DNA from: Anoplolepis gracilipes
Lineage: Eukaryota > Arthropoda > Insecta > Hymenoptera > Formicidae
Length of the DNA stretch: 64,000 nt
Assembly (NCBI RefSeq): GCF_047496725.1
Contig: NC_132971.1
Coordinates: 20,995,001 to 21,059,000, forward strand
Direction: 5' to 3'
Part shown: positions 26,422 through 37,019 of the stretch, piece after piece
Layout of the letters: every line of letters starts with the position of its first letter
Numbering within the stretch: position 1 is the first letter of the stretch
Translations under genes and position numbers: made by a program
The notes under the pieces: model-generated
What the model was told of the DNA's origin: nothing
What the model saw: the letters and a program-made list of their open reading frames with translations, nothing else
The model's database searches: none

Positions 26422-28828
26422 GTGAACAGCCGGGGCAGTCCCGTTGTGTTATCAAGCGGTACACGTACTACACACTCGGCGGTAAAAGGTTCGCGCGAGA
26501 GCACTCCCTGTGACCTTTGGTTAGCTGACCCTTCCGCTCGTGTAGCATTTTATACTGGCACTCGACTCGTGTATATACAGAGAGTATAGTGGCAAAAAAG
26601 CGTGTATATTCTCGACTCGAGATTATATATCTTCCCTTTGCGCCTCCCTCCCGAGACAGGGAGATTCTCGGATGCGGCTACGCATCGAGCCGTGCTTCTT
26701 TTGAGAATTAAGAGCTGAATTAGCTTTGAAAGAAGAAAAAGAGCGTAGACAGAAGAGAATAGATGGTGATGTGTAAAAGAGAGAATGATACGAGCGCGAT
26801 GATCGAAATTGTTGTGAAACCAGCGAGTTCGAATTTCGATGAGATAAAAAATACGCGATATCAGAAGGCATCTTCATAATTTTTCTCTCGATAATGAAAA
26901 TATCTTTTCCATGTATTTTTTTATAATATCGGAAAGAGAACTCACTGAAATTTTACACCGGTTTCATTCGGATCGGACAAATGTATGATCAAAAATGAGC
27001 AGAAAGGATTATGACGAAAGCGTGTGTCCTCGGATCGTGTATGTGTCATATACGATGGATGAAAAAATATAGAGAGCGATTAAGAACAGTAAGAAGAGGG
27101 GCAAAAATAGACAGAGATAAAGATAGAAAAGGTAGGGCAAAAAAAAAAAAAAAAAAAAAGTATCGGAGAAAGAGAGATAGAAACCGCGTAAATCCAACGA
27201 ATCGAGTAAAAGTATGTATGTGTGTTAACAAGCATTAATTAATTGCTCGAATTGGTTCTCACGCAAATCAAAAATTGATTATTAATTAATCGACAATATT
27301 AAATTGGATTAAGCTCTTGTTTTCGCGCCTTTGTCGTTTTCTAATTTGCCTCGTTGAACATTAGAGATTTTAATTAGTGCAACAGTGCACGTCATCGGTC
27401 ACTTGACACAAACAAGTACGTAGATTTCGGCTGTACGGCTGTAATCATGCAACGTTTAAAACCAAATTACGTAAGCTACTCCAAAGTTGGAGGAGCGAGG
27501 GATGGAATGTACCCAGGATGGGATTCCCCCAAGCAGGCGCGATTATTTTTATTTGATCGATTTTACGTACGCTTCAGAAATCGCAGAAATTACCCCCGAC
27601 GATTAAAAAATGAACAATTTTCAAAATAAAAACATTTATATACAAAATTATTTTATACTCGTATCGTAAGAGCTTGCGTCAGGCATAATAGTTTTTTTTT
27701 TTTTTTTTTTAAATACACTGTAACTATATTAGTATTGCAAAAAAATGTGATTTCTTTTAATTACAAAGCTAAATATATATATATAATTTTGTATCAAGTA
27801 CAAAAGTATCCCGGTTATATATATAATTTACATATAATTATTTCAGTAATTACAGACTCGACTTTAATTAATATACTTTGATGCAAAATGATTGAAACCG
27901 TGTTTTATGCATAACTTTGCAGTTATTTTACAAATTTATATCAAAGATTCTAATTATAGATCAAAGCGGAATAATCACGCATGCTTTCAGCATTCGGGAG
28001 ACAACATTCGTCGGGAATTCAACATAAAACTGTTACTAGTCATGTGGTGTGTATATATATATGTTTGTATATATACAGATTAGCACACGTGAGTTCAAGA
28101 TTCGACATGCAAAGGCATCTACCACTAATGAGAACGAAAACTTAAGATGCTAATTTATATGTGATAATAGATCATTGGATATAAAATCGATTACTTTAAG
28201 CGTTATGATTTCAGCACAATGTTGATGGTATTCACAATGATCGTCGAGTGATCGAAAGACAGTTTACTTATTAAGAAGTCTTTCATTTTTTATAGCTTTA
28301 TACAGTGATCTTTACACATCAGAAAATATCACAAGACAGTATAATATGCAAGACAGTAAGAATTCCAATATTTCCACGATCAGCTTTCAAACTACTATGC
28401 ATTTGCTCAATTAATTAGTTAATTAAGATTTTCTTTATTAAAAACATAATTGATAAATTATGTGAATGTAAAAATAACTCGTCTGTTTTGAGAAGAGTCA
28501 TTTCTTTTGAGGAAAAAAAAATAATAATTTATATTGTGAGCAATCATCTTTCGTGTTCTTTCTATTATTGCAACAAACCTCGATTCTGTGCTCAAATAAC
28601 AAACAAAAGAACCGTGTTTATGTGTAAGAGTATGTCATTTTTAACTTACGAAAGAATTTTGGGAATTCGGCGTGTAGGAATAGTCGTAACTATTTGGCCC
28701 CATATTAGCGTACCGATTCCGAAGAACAGGCACCACAACCACTGGTCTAACGTGAGCGCTCTGGTGCTGAATGCCATTTTACCGTATTGTATGATGACCA
28801 CCTGAAAAAAAACAAAAATAAACAATTT

Positions 28829-28863
<35 letters not shown>

Positions 28864-31800
28864 ATAAAGTGACACTTGGTTTAAGTTATAAAAACTATTA
28901 ACCGTTATTTGATTAATGAAAGATAAGTTATATAAATTCATTGTATCTTGTTTAAGCTCTGTAAATTCCGAATGTTTGTCATAGATTTAATATTGAAAGA
29001 CACCGTTCTCATGTCGCATATAGGTCGAGTAGATATATATATAGTCTTGATATAGTGACGCAGACTTACTTGCGAGAAACACGTGCCAATCCAAATTGAA
29101 TAGAAGATGGGGTTGGTGAATATTCCCTGGAAGACATTGCGCTGACCGTGAATTTTCCTGGCGTTGAATTCGTTGAAAAGAGTCATCATGACGAACGTGT
29201 TAAAGATGACAGTGAAGTGTTGCGTGGGTCCGCCGCCCGCCGCTGCCACTCCGCGGCCCGTGTCGATGTCGAGCATCAGGTCACCTGCGGCAATCGATCG
29301 CGCCAAGTTTTTAGAATGTTCTGTCCGCTTGACGAGGCGAACTGGCGAGGAATCGAGAGATGTCAAGGGAAGACCAAGGGAAACGGTACTCACCGGCGAA
29401 AAGAAGCACGAAAATTACGCTCAACTGATACAAGGCCTGACCGAGAATATTTTTCATCATTGTCCTGGAAATGAGTGGTTTTGTGCGACCGTACGGTCTA
29501 CGGAGGAGTAGATCGGGCGTAGGCATTTCGGTAGCCAAGGCGAGGGACGCTAACGTGTCCATGATTAGGTTTACCCATAACATCTGTACTGCCTTGAGCG
29601 GCGAGTCCTGCACGGCACAAGCACCGATGAAAGCAACAATCACGGCAACCACGTTGACAGTCAGTTGAAACTGCAGAAATTTGGCGATGCTGTCGTAGAC
29701 GTTTCTGCCCCACATGACCGCTTTCACGATCGACGAGAAGTTATCGTCCGTCAATATGATGTCGGACGCCTCTTTGGCGACGTCCGTGCCGGCGATGCCC
29801 ATGGCGAAGCCAACGTCGGCCTTCTTCAAGGCTGGACCGTCGTTCGTGCCGTCACCGGTAACCGCTACGACCTCGCGGCTTTCACTCGCTTTACTGTCGA
29901 TGATGCCCTTTACCAAGGTATACTTATCGGTAGGCGACGACCTGGCCAATACTCGTAATTTTGGCCACACCTTATCGAGTAGATGCTGTTGCACCTCGCC
30001 ATGGTTGTCTCTAATCCTGCGATTAAACTCTTTACCCTCGAGAATGAGGAAGTCCTCGTTCGGCTTGAGAATACCACACTTAAGCGCGATGGATCGCGCG
30101 GTATTTATATTGTCACCCGTCACCATGCGCACGGTGATGCCGGCCTTTTGGCATTTCCTAATTGCGTCCGGTACTTCGGGACGCACCGGATCTTCGATAC
30201 CGACGATGCACAAGCAGGTGAGATTGTTCACTAGATTATCTTCGTCGTCCCAATTGGGCTCGTTGTCGATGTGAACTTGATTGATCTCTGCCTTGCCAGG
30301 AACAAAGTCGCGATAAGCGATGGAAATGGTGCGTAGTCCGTTGCATGCCATGGGTTCGATCACGTTCTTTACTAAACGCTCTTGCATCTCTCTGGTAAAC
30401 GTCTCCAGATGACCTTCGCGACCATATATAAAGGCACATCTGCAATAAAATTTATTCAAATCCTTTTCAATCAAATTGAAAAAGAAATTTATATTATTTC
30501 CAAGTAATATCAATCTAATGGTTTCTCAATTTTCAAAAAAATTTGGAGAAATTTAAACAAACGGTAAAATTTTCACACAGCTCAAAAAGATTGTTGATAT
30601 TTTACTCTCAAATATTTCGGAGACTCGAAATTCTGTCACGAAAGCTTCAAATTGGAAAAAAAAAAAAAAAAAAAAAAAAAATGAAATGAAAGAAACGAGT
30701 GGAATTACAAGATTCAGTAAATTTTAATATGTTTGAATAAAAGAATAAACTATACGTACTTCTTCATGATGATCTCGGAAGCGCCCTTGGTGAAGAGCCT
30801 ATATCCACCGCCCTTCCTGGGAATGACGGTAGACATGCTCTTTCTTACGCTATTAAACGTATACACCCGCGTAAAGGTTTCCTCAGGATAATCGTCCCGC
30901 ACGGTTTGATATTTCTTGCCCAGGGCTAATACGAATCCAAGTAAGGCACATTCGGTTTTGTTGCCGACCTGCAACGACAATTCGCTAGGGTCCTGCGACT
31001 CCATTATTCGCGACGTGTACGCCGAATTGATGGAGATGGCCTGTATGATCAGTTCGCCGATATGGCTCGGTAAGTCCGAGAAATTCGGCGTAGTTTTGCA
31101 CATCTTCTCGCATATGTACGACTGTACCACGGTCATGCGGTTCGTAGTCAAGGTGCCGGTCTTGTCCGAGCAAATGGCGGTGGCGTTACCCATAGTCTCG
31201 CAGGCATCCAAGTGACGTACCAGATTGTTGTCCTTCATCATTTTCTGTACAGAGAGAAAAATGGATTAAAAACGAATTTTTTCTTTTTTTAAATTGACGA
31301 CAAAATCTTTGTAGAATTTTACCTTGACGGAGTAAGCGAGCGACAAGGTGACGGCTAGCGGAAGACCCTCGGGTACGGCGACTACGAGCACCGTAACACC
31401 GATGATCAGATGCCGCACCAGATCATTGGCGTACGTGTTTCGCCACGGCCTGCCCTCGATGACGAAGGTCGTCACGCAGAACTGTATGATTAAAATGACG
31501 ACGGTGAGCACCGCGATGGTCGAGCCGGCGTAACCGATCTGTATGGCGAGTTTAGTTAGCTTGGCTTGCAGAACACTCTTCTCCTTCTTCCCGCTGGTCT
31601 CCGCGGCGCTCGCGGGCGCGGCCGCGTGATGATTCTCGCCACCCTCGTGCTTACCGCCGCCTCCGCTTCCGGTCACGTGACTGTTCCCGGTAATCTCTAC
31701 CGTTTCATCTCCTTGAGTTTTATCACGTCAATATTAGACTGCATCCTTCACCGTTACATATCGCCGATCGAGGCTCAATCGACCCGAGCGATCGCATCCC

Positions 31801-32454
31801 GAGCAAAATCTTGATCGTACCAAGGATTTGCTGATCGATCGCAATTTGAGATAACACTGATTGAATCTCGATCGTTACACTTAAAACGAGTATATATATA
31901 TATGTATGTATATCAATTATCTCAAAAGCATTCTAATAAAAATACTGGATGCTACTCGAGAGTTGGTGGATAGTCAAAAGTTTTAATGAAAGATGATTGA
32001 GATTAATGTGGAAGACACAATAAGTTACATATGTTAGAAAAACACATTAAAACCATGGGTGTTTATATCATTACTAGAATGCAGAAAACAAGAAGCTATA
32101 TGCAAGAACGAGGTAGCCGCTAATGCGTGTCAAATGCATATATAAACCACTGCCAATAGAACACGCAAAGATCAATAGGGAACACGTAAGCGTGGATAAT
32201 GTAATTTTGTTTCTTTTCTTACGCTCTCGGCACATGATGTAGCGTTTGATGTATCAAGAGAATGCATTCCTTAAACAAATCGTTTAACGTCCAATCTCAC
32301 CGCTCCCGCATCTTGATTTTAAATTAATGTCATTTCTTTGCTACATCGAGGTCCGAGAGTATACCCTTAAACCATATTCGACGAGACAAAAAAAAAAAAA
32401 AAAAAAAAAAAAAGAAAAAGAAAAAGAAATTAAACTTTTTAATCAAATGTCATT

Positions 32455-32516
<62 letters not shown>

Positions 32517-34621
32517 TGCGATAAAAAGAAATATTCCTTTGGAGATACGCAACATTAATGTAAAATTCATAGATATAATTAATCAAAGTAATTACACAAG
32601 AAAAATTTCCGAACGAAATGTAGAAGAAATGAAAAAGTGAGATGAAGTGAAAGATAAAGATTAAAAAACTGAATGCTGTCTTGAGGACTCAAAACGTTCA
32701 ATTAATTTCTTGGCCTCGATGGCCACGAATCTATGTGTATAATATATGCATAATTATATATATGTATATATATATATGTATATCAAGATAATATAAAAAC
32801 AATAAGAAAAAATATATAAATATATATATATATTATTTAGAATTTTATTCACCTGGTAATGACTTCTTCTTCCGCTGCTTTTTAGCCTCTAGATAAAAAA
32901 ATACATGCAAAATGAAATTGATTAGCAATCTATTTAAAAAATATATATGCCAATGGTATAATAGTCGCGTCAATAAAAGAATTTACATTTGTGATTATAA
33001 TTTTTTTCATTTTTCACTGATTTTCGCAAAAGGGTACTTAACACTAACAAATGAAATAGGTAGATAGATAGGTACAGCCCAGAAGGTTAAACATAAAGAA
33101 GCAACTATTGCTTCTATGATATAGGAACAAAATCTTACTAGTATAATTGTAAGAGTGCATAAAAGTACATTCCTGTTTGAATAACTTATCAATAAAATAG
33201 TTTACCTTCTAGGTTGTGTAATAACGAAAGATTTACAGAGGGATATGGATCAAGGACAGGATTTATGATATTTTGATATGATTTTTTTATAAAATGTCCT
33301 AAAAATGACGTACTTTTCCTGAGCTATTAATACATTGATTAAATTAAAAAACGCAATACATTATTTAATATTGAATGAGACAAAGAGAGAGAGAGAGAGA
33401 GAGGAAGAGAGTTCAAAGATTCTGGTGGTAAATGTTGTAATTTGAAATATGTATAACTATATATAAATGACAATTATTTTCTTCTTTTAGAAATGTAATC
33501 GTGTAAACTAAATTTTAGAGTTTAATAATATTAGAATATATTATATATGTTTAATATTCATATAAAAGTTTAAAAGTTTCGGTTTTTGATTCAAAAAGTA
33601 CATGACTTTTGAGACACTTTTTATAAAAATTATTTTGAAAAAGTTTATATAACGATAATAATTTTAATCTTGAAATTTTCAAGTACAAAATTTCATATAC
33701 ACATATCAGACAAAGATAAAAAAAAAAAAAAAACATATAGCAAAAACATTTATAGCTAGAAAAGGACAGAAACACAAATGATTTACAAACGCAAGAAATA
33801 TAAAATAATAGCATCTTAACAAAATTATATTAATAAAGGCAGTATCCTTGATGAACAATGTAAATGGATTTTTAATTTTTCAGGATAATTCGCGAATATA
33901 TAAATATAATACATAACTGGTAAATATTATTTTGATATTCAGTACAACGTATATAATGTATTCATAGTGTAAACAAGTAAGCCGGAAAAAAAATCTTTAT
34001 TAATACAATGGGAATTGCCATAAAATAATGCGCCCTATAATGCTGTATCATGGCAGTTTTATGTAGAATATTTTCTAAAAATATACATGAAAAGTGTCTA
34101 TTCTGAAAACATTGACAAATTGAAATACAAATCTTCTACAATCAATTAGTTAATGAGTTAATAAAAATAAAAAATCCAATGTTGGCAAATGCAATGTCGA
34201 GAATATAAAATACAGGGAATGAAAAAAAAATGGCTGTTGTAAAATTCATAATAAAAAAAAAATGATCACACCAATTCACGTCAAAACCATGCGTCCACTG
34301 CGATTCGTCTACACTCATTTTGAAACATTCGTAAATGTCATGCGGGAATATGGTAGAGAATACCAACAACTTCTATTACAAGGCACAAATTGCCATAAAA
34401 TCTATTTGCTACTATAAACATATCGTAATGCATCCATGTACCGAATCTTCAATAAAATTTTTAGAGTAGAGTTTGCGCTAAATGATTCAGAAGTTGCTAG
34501 TAGAGATAGTAGAGATAGGTATACTAAATCATTAGAGTGAAAAGAGATATGTGGGATATCAATCTCAAAAGTAATCTGATAAAACATAATAGAACTTTCA
34601 GAGAAAAACATGTATATGTAC

Positions 34622-34666
<45 letters not shown>

Positions 34667-36286
34667 AAAAATTACACATTACTCTAAGAATTTAGTAACC
34701 TTTGTATAAATGTGCAATCATTCAAAGCGATCGATCGATCGATCGATCGGCAATAACGATTATACGTACCTTTCTTCATTTTCTTGATTTCTTGCTCCTG
34801 TTGATCAACAGCAGCACCCAATAAGGTAAAGATAATACCCGCTTGGGAGTTAACACCTACTGCAGTAACTAACATTTTTCCGGAACCCTCCATCACATGT
34901 GTACCTTTTCAACAATACAGTAACATTCAAGATAGTCTTCTGTCGCGTAAAAATCCTTTAAACATTTTGAGACTTTTTTTTACAATAAAAAAATTATCCA
35001 AAATAATGACTGTTACAATTCAATTCAAGCAAGGCTATCTCACCTGAAAGTACCATAGGATCAAACGATTCCCCTTTCTTTACATGATCTGACTCTCCAG
35101 TCAGACTGGATTCATCCACTTTGAGATCGTTGCTTTGTATAAGAATACCGTCTGCAGGCAACAGGTCTCCATATTTTATCTGTATTGTCAAACAGCTAAT
35201 TTAATATAAATTTTACTTTTGCTTTCTATGTTAATATTAACAATTCTAGCGTACATGTCCCATGTTAACAAATTGTATTATATATTTAAAAAGTGTATTT
35301 AAAAAACTTATATACCCTAATCCTCTAAATAGCGTTAAAAGTTTTAATTAATACTGTTGCATATATACCTGACAAATGTCACCAACAACAATATCAGACA
35401 CGGAAACTTGTTTCACTTCTCCTTGCCGTATAACCGAGAACTTGTGCTCTCCCTCTATCCGACTCTGAAGACCTCTAAACTGTCTCTCCTTGGAGTAGTC
35501 GTTAAACGCCGTCACTAAGACCACCACAATTACAGAAATCAATATAGCGAGTCCTTCAATCCAACCATATTTCGCTTCGTCCTCATCTACTAAAGCTGGA
35601 AATAAAAAATACATTATTCAACATCTTTTGGAAACCTTTCTTCAAAATTCAAGTTGACAAAATTTATCTTTATGTGCTTTGTGTCGAAAGATTTTAATAC
35701 ACAGAAATATCAAACATCAAGTTGACAACCCAACAAATGGCAATCACTCATAAAGATAAAGTACACAATATCACATCATAAATACTTACGTTTTTCATCA
35801 TCAGCTGGATGATAAAAGCTAAGACCTAATGAAACCAATGCTGCTACTTCTAAGATGATTAACGTGACATCTTGCAATGCTTCCCATACTAACTGTAAAA
35901 ATGTTTTTGGTGGTTTTGGAGGTATCATATTGGAACCAAATGTATCTCGCCTATGTTGTATGTCTGCTACTGACCCACTAAGACCTGTATAGATAATAAG
36001 AATCATGATATATATAAATATCCCTTGTACCATTTTCTTTTTATATGAAAAATATTCTTTATATGTAATTTTTTTCCCCTTTCCATATTGTAATTCAAAA
36101 TTTGGATACGTTAGAAGCAACATTCATACCTTCATTGGGTGAAGTATACAGCTTTTTACAAATCTCCTGCACACCACCGTAGCTATTGACTTTGTTGACA
36201 CCTTCGCGCCCCCGCAGCTCCATGAGCTCGCGGAGTTGCTTAAGCGTGACACCATATTGGGCCGGCCGGCCGTCTATCGTCGCCAT
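11390..36286 (-). CDS. PMCA: Plasma-membrane Ca2+-transporting P-type ATPase (13 coding exons, intact)
   Basis: PMCA pumps cytosolic Ca2+ out of the cell using ATP and is activated by calmodulin. Joining 36286-36130, 35984-35790, 35595-35369, 35179-35044, 34904-34770, 32888-32853, 31711-31323, 31244-30760, 30439-29394, 29284-29070, 28801-28650, 23988-23856 and 11923-11390 gives 3840 nt, or 1279 residues plus TAA. Every junction is GT-AG with compatible phase. Visible motifs are TGES (220-223), PEGLP in M4 (409-413), DKTGT with phosphorylated Asp452, KGAS (578-581), TGDGTND (781-787), and Asn877/Asp881 in M6, which with Glu410 form the single Ca2+ site known for the family. Ten membrane segments are readable. 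A calmodulin-binding segment starts at 1103 and the C-terminus is ETSI. Length fits the family (about 1100-1250). No frameshift or stop was seen. The start is the first ATG after an in-frame TAG and gives the insect-type N-terminus MATIDGRPAQYG. Confidence 0.95.
15342..15371. repeat. Poly(A) tract, 30 bp
   Basis: Uninterrupted A run. I see no retroposon body attached. Confidence 0.9.
16165..16308. repeat. (GA)n microsatellite, about 145 bp
   Basis: Two long GA blocks separated by a GTGAGAAAAAAGATA interruption near 16.21 kb. The Arg/Glu frames are repeat artefacts. Confidence 0.95.
18660..18830. repeat. Polypurine tract: AAAG-rich then (GA)n
   Basis: A purine-only stretch (18660-18750), a short complex spacer, then a pure GA array. 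Confidence 0.9.
19194..19320. repeat. Poly(A), then (TA)n-(CA)n microsatellite
   Basis: An A27-like run at 19194-19220 and a TA array ending in CACACA at 19274-19320. Confidence 0.9.
19603..19660. repeat. (GA)n microsatellite
   Basis: GA array with AAAG ends, about 220 bp downstream in transcript direction of the candidate exon stop. Confidence 0.9.
19878..19982 (-). CDS. Candidate alternative PMCA exon in the 11.9-kb intron (terminal or cassette)
   Basis: On the minus strand a good acceptor (CACCTACTTTCAG) is followed in phase 0, the phase left by the QTQ exon, by 34 open codons and TGA. The peptide begins TSNRTLVQNVSV and contains GRSPSQDYYMVS. Used as a last exon it would replace the calmodulin-binding helix and PDZ ligand. 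Alternatively, GTTAGT after the Met codon (19914) is a possible donor, making a 69-nt (23-codon) phase-0 cassette between QTQ and LRVIRAF. The other two frames close within 12 codons. The composition is unlike the simple repeats around it. I do not recognise the peptide, and no expression evidence is available. Confidence 0.4.
   Translation of the reverse strand, partial: TSNRTLVQNVSVTGRSPSQDYYMVSPQVHYHPQV
20595..20676. repeat. (GATA)n-type tetranucleotide repeat
   Basis: GATAGATA, AATA and CAGA variants in tandem. Confidence 0.9.
22612..22670. repeat. (TA)n-(TG)n microsatellite
   Basis: TA array followed by TGTGTG. Confidence 0.9.
23643..23855 (-). CDS. Possible intron-retention C-terminus of PMCA
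   Basis: Reading from the QTQ exon through its donor stays in frame for 70 codons to a TAA at 23643-23645. The first part is a (CT)n microsatellite read as Leu/Ser/Phe. The last part is complex sequence ending KPPPDPTSGSGGETTHGSL. A transcript ending here would lack the calmodulin-binding helix. A run of 70 open codons in CT-repeat can occur by chance, since such repeats contain no stops. There is also an acceptor-like TCACGAATACAG before 23715, but its phase does not fit the QTQ donor. Confidence 0.2.
   Translation of the reverse strand, partial: VTIPISLFLSLSFSLSFFLSIYLSHSLIISSLNKNQYSLNSSITNTEMKPNKPPPDPTSGSGGETTHGSL
23856..23988 (-). CDS. PMCA: PMCA exon: linker before the calmodulin-binding domain
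   Basis: The acceptor is AAAAACAG and the donor CAG|GTAACT. It codes residues 1058-1102, including the acidic DEKFDPDSD and the family motif GQILWIRGLTRLQTQ that directly precedes the calmodulin-binding helix. It ends in phase 0, so any phase-0 downstream exon can be joined. Reading past the donor stays open to a TAA at 23643, as reported separately. Confidence 0.92.
25495..26067 (+). mobile_element. AGGGTAAACT-family MITE, copy A
   Basis: It begins AGGGTAAACTAGGGTATGATG and ends CCTTACCCGAGTTTACCCT, with T/A-rich flanks. Near the ends the motif GATGGCCATAG and its complement CTATGGCCACC repeat. It has no coding capacity. Copies are at 46385-46941 (reverse), 55064-55380 (deleted) and 60692-61703 (interrupted). 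Confidence 0.82.
26350..26419. repeat. (CA)n microsatellite, 70 bp
   Basis: CA array with two GC interruptions. Thr/His open frames are artefacts. Confidence 0.95.
28650..28801 (-). CDS. PMCA: PMCA exon: M9-M10
   Basis: The acceptor is TTTTTTCAG and the donor CTTTC|GTAAGT. It codes 50 codons (1008-1057) plus two bases. It reads VVIIQYGKMAFSTRALTLDQ, then M10 (about 1028-1046) and the basic IPTRRIPKIL after the last membrane segment. A 4.66-kb intron follows. Confidence 0.93.
28834..28860. repeat. Poly(A) tract
   Basis: A27 on the plus strand, just before the M10 exon acceptor (poly-U in the transcript). Confidence 0.9.
29070..29284 (-). CDS. PMCA: PMCA exon: M7-M8 loop, M8 and M9
   Basis: The acceptor is GCCGCAG and the donor CAA|GTAAGT. 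It codes residues 936-1007. An extracellular loop with a Gly/Ala run (VAAAGGG) is followed by TQHFTVIFNTFVMMTLFNEFNAR (M8) and the KIHGQRNVF motif of PMCA, and M9 starts near 993. It ends in phase 0. Confidence 0.94.
29394..30439 (-). CDS. PMCA: PMCA exon: N- and P-domain hinge, M5 to M7
   Basis: The acceptor is TTATTGCAG and the donor GCCG|GTGAGT. It codes residues 587-935 and starts codon 936. This is the largest internal exon (1046 nt). It has RMVTGDNINTA (TGD 694-696), VAVTGDGTNDGPALKKADVG (781-787) for the hinge and Mg2+ site, M5 (about 841-860), and M6 with NLIMD, where Asn877 and Asp881 bind Ca2+ in this family. M7 begins at 918. Long plus-strand open frames over this exon are its antisense shadows. 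Confidence 0.96.
30760..31244 (-). CDS. PMCA: PMCA exon: phosphorylation and nucleotide-binding domains
   Basis: The acceptor is CTGTACAG and the donor AAGAA|GTACGT. It codes residues 426-586 plus two bases of codon 587. It contains CSDKTGTLTTNRMTV with the phosphorylated Asp452, the family stretch NKTECALLGFV, and FTKGASE (578-581) of the nucleotide-binding domain. Confidence 0.95.
31323..31711 (-). CDS. PMCA: PMCA exon: low-complexity loop, M3 and M4 with PEGLP
   Basis: The acceptor is ACTCAAG; it is pyrimidine-poor, but its phase joins codon 296 exactly. The donor is AAG|GTAAAA. It codes residues 296-425. A Gly/His/Ala-rich stretch (about 304-340) is followed by a basic KKEKSVLQAKLTKLA segment, then M3 (about 356-376) and M4 (about 395-416). 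PEGLP (409-413) carries Glu410, a Ca2+ ligand in this family. Confidence 0.93.
31712..32852 (-). other. PMCA intron after the 36-nt microexon
   Basis: AT-rich, with an A23 tract and a (GA)n array at 32460-32517. No further exon was seen. Confidence 0.7.
32460..32517. repeat. (GA)n microsatellite
   Basis: Pure GA with an AAAG near the end. It lies about 340 nt downstream (in the transcript) of the microexon donor and reads as CU repeat in the pre-mRNA. Confidence 0.92.
32853..32888 (-). CDS. PMCA: PMCA 36-nt microexon (possible alternative exon, site A)
   Basis: The acceptor is TTATCTAG and the donor CCAG|GTGAAT. The 36-nt exon adds EAKKQRKKKSLP (residues 284-295), a strongly basic stretch next to the phospholipid-sensitive region of the A-to-M3 loop. 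It is isolated by introns of 1.9 and 1.1 kb and is symmetric (phase 1 on both sides), so skipping keeps the frame. Vertebrate PMCA genes have an alternative exon of about this size at the same place. That this exon is alternative here is inference. Confidence 0.88.
32889..34769 (-). other. PMCA intron before the microexon
   Basis: AT-rich, no gene. Contains a small (GA)n at 33380-33411 and a (TA)n at 34630-34662. A GATCGATC tetranucleotide run lies at 34729-34748 near the upstream exon donor. Confidence 0.65.
34770..34904 (-). CDS. PMCA: PMCA exon: actuator domain to the splice-site-A region
   Basis: The acceptor is GAAAAG and the donor AAAG|GTACGT. It codes residues 239-283 and starts codon 284. 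It includes THVMEGSGKMLVTAVGVNSQ and GIIFTLLGAAVD, then a charged QEQEIKKMKK tail. The exon ends in phase 1, as does the next small exon. Confidence 0.93.
35044..35179 (-). CDS. PMCA: PMCA exon: actuator domain with TGES
   Basis: The acceptor is AATACAG and the donor TCAG|GTGAGA. It codes residues 194-238 and starts codon 239. It reads KYGDLLPADG and then LKVDESSLTGESD. The TGES loop (220-223) drives dephosphorylation in P-type ATPases. Confidence 0.94.
35369..35595 (-). CDS. PMCA: PMCA exon: membrane segment M2 and start of actuator domain
   Basis: The acceptor is TTTCCAG and the donor CAG|GTATAT. It codes residues 118-193. An acidic extracellular loop (DEDEAKYGW) is followed by M2 (about 130-147) and then the conserved AFNDYSKERQFRGLQSRIE of PMCA pumps. 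It ends in phase 0. Confidence 0.93.
35790..35984 (-). CDS. PMCA: PMCA exon: end of N-domain and membrane segment M1
   Basis: The acceptor is TATACAG and the donor is C|GTAAGT. It codes residues 53-117 and starts codon 118. It contains GLSGSVADIQHRRDTFG, the PPKPPKTF stretch before the membrane, and M1 at about 90-109. The phases (1 in, 1 out) match both neighbours. Confidence 0.93.
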
Positions 36287-36409
36287 GATATCTCTGTCGC
36301 CTCTGTTGGCCGAAGCCAACTACTGTTACGCTTCCACAAGGCTACACAGCTCGTATTATTCTCTGGCGTCGCTGCTCCACTGGCCTCCAAACGAATGGAG
36401 GACCAACGG
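36130..36409 (-). CDS. PMCA: PMCA exon with 5'UTR part and start codon (coding 36130-36286)
   Basis: The exon begins after a strong acceptor (pyrimidine-rich, ending TTTCAG at 36410) and ends before GTATGA. Positions 36287-36409 are 5'UTR. The ATG at 36286-36284 has context ATATCATGG, and an in-frame TAG lies a short way upstream. It codes residues 1-52 and the first base of codon 53. These form the cytosolic N-terminal domain with the motif LKQLRELMELRGREGV typical of insect PMCA. Because the exon begins with an acceptor, at least one non-coding exon must lie further upstream. Confidence 0.92.
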
Positions 36410-36944
36410 CTGAAAGATAACAGAAAGAGATCGTTTAGTGGTAAAGTTTGCAAACTGTCACAAGTTTTAAATGCAAATATATAATAGTTTTATGTTAGAT
36501 TTATACACTAGTTGTGTTGCAATTTTTATCAACGCAACGTGTCGCCATTATTGTCATTATAATGGTCACCTGTTGTCTAATGAAAAATACACCTAATGGA
36601 AAATAAATCAACAGATTTGAGGGAAAGAATGAAATCATCAAGATCACCGTGCGACTAAGGTGTGTAGCACGCATTGTCGGATGACAGTCGCGCGGGGTAT
36701 AGCTACACGAGACAGCCCCTCTCGATCGGAGGGGCTCCGGACTCCGGAATTGAAATGCGGACGAAATCGATATCGGCGCAACCGCGTGTCACGATACGAA
36801 ACAAATATCCGACGATAACGATGACAAGGTAGGGCACGCGGGCTCTCGTTCACGTCGCTTATGCAACGCGATTATTGATTCCGGGGATGTGCAGCGACGT
36901 CGAAAGGAGCAACATCGCTCCGCCGTGCTGGTTTCTACCACACG

Positions 36945-36970
36945 CGCGCACACACACACACACACGCACG

Positions 36971-37017
<47 letters not shown>
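36945..37017. repeat. (CA)n-(TA)n microsatellite
   Basis: Alternating CA/CG, then TA. Confidence 0.93.

Positions 37018-37019
<2 letters not shown>

Larger units (their letters stand above)
23989..28649 (-). other. 4.66-kb PMCA intron
   Basis: Lies between the M10 exon and the QTQ exon. It contains a full-length palindromic element (25495-26067), a (CA)n array and poly(A) tracts. I found no exon-like sequence with matching splice sites. Confidence 0.7.

Noticed and set aside
29148..31533. Plus-strand frames up to 186 codons (e.g. 29714-30274)
   Set aside because: They are antisense to PMCA coding exons, whose minus-strand frame carries all P-type ATPase motifs.
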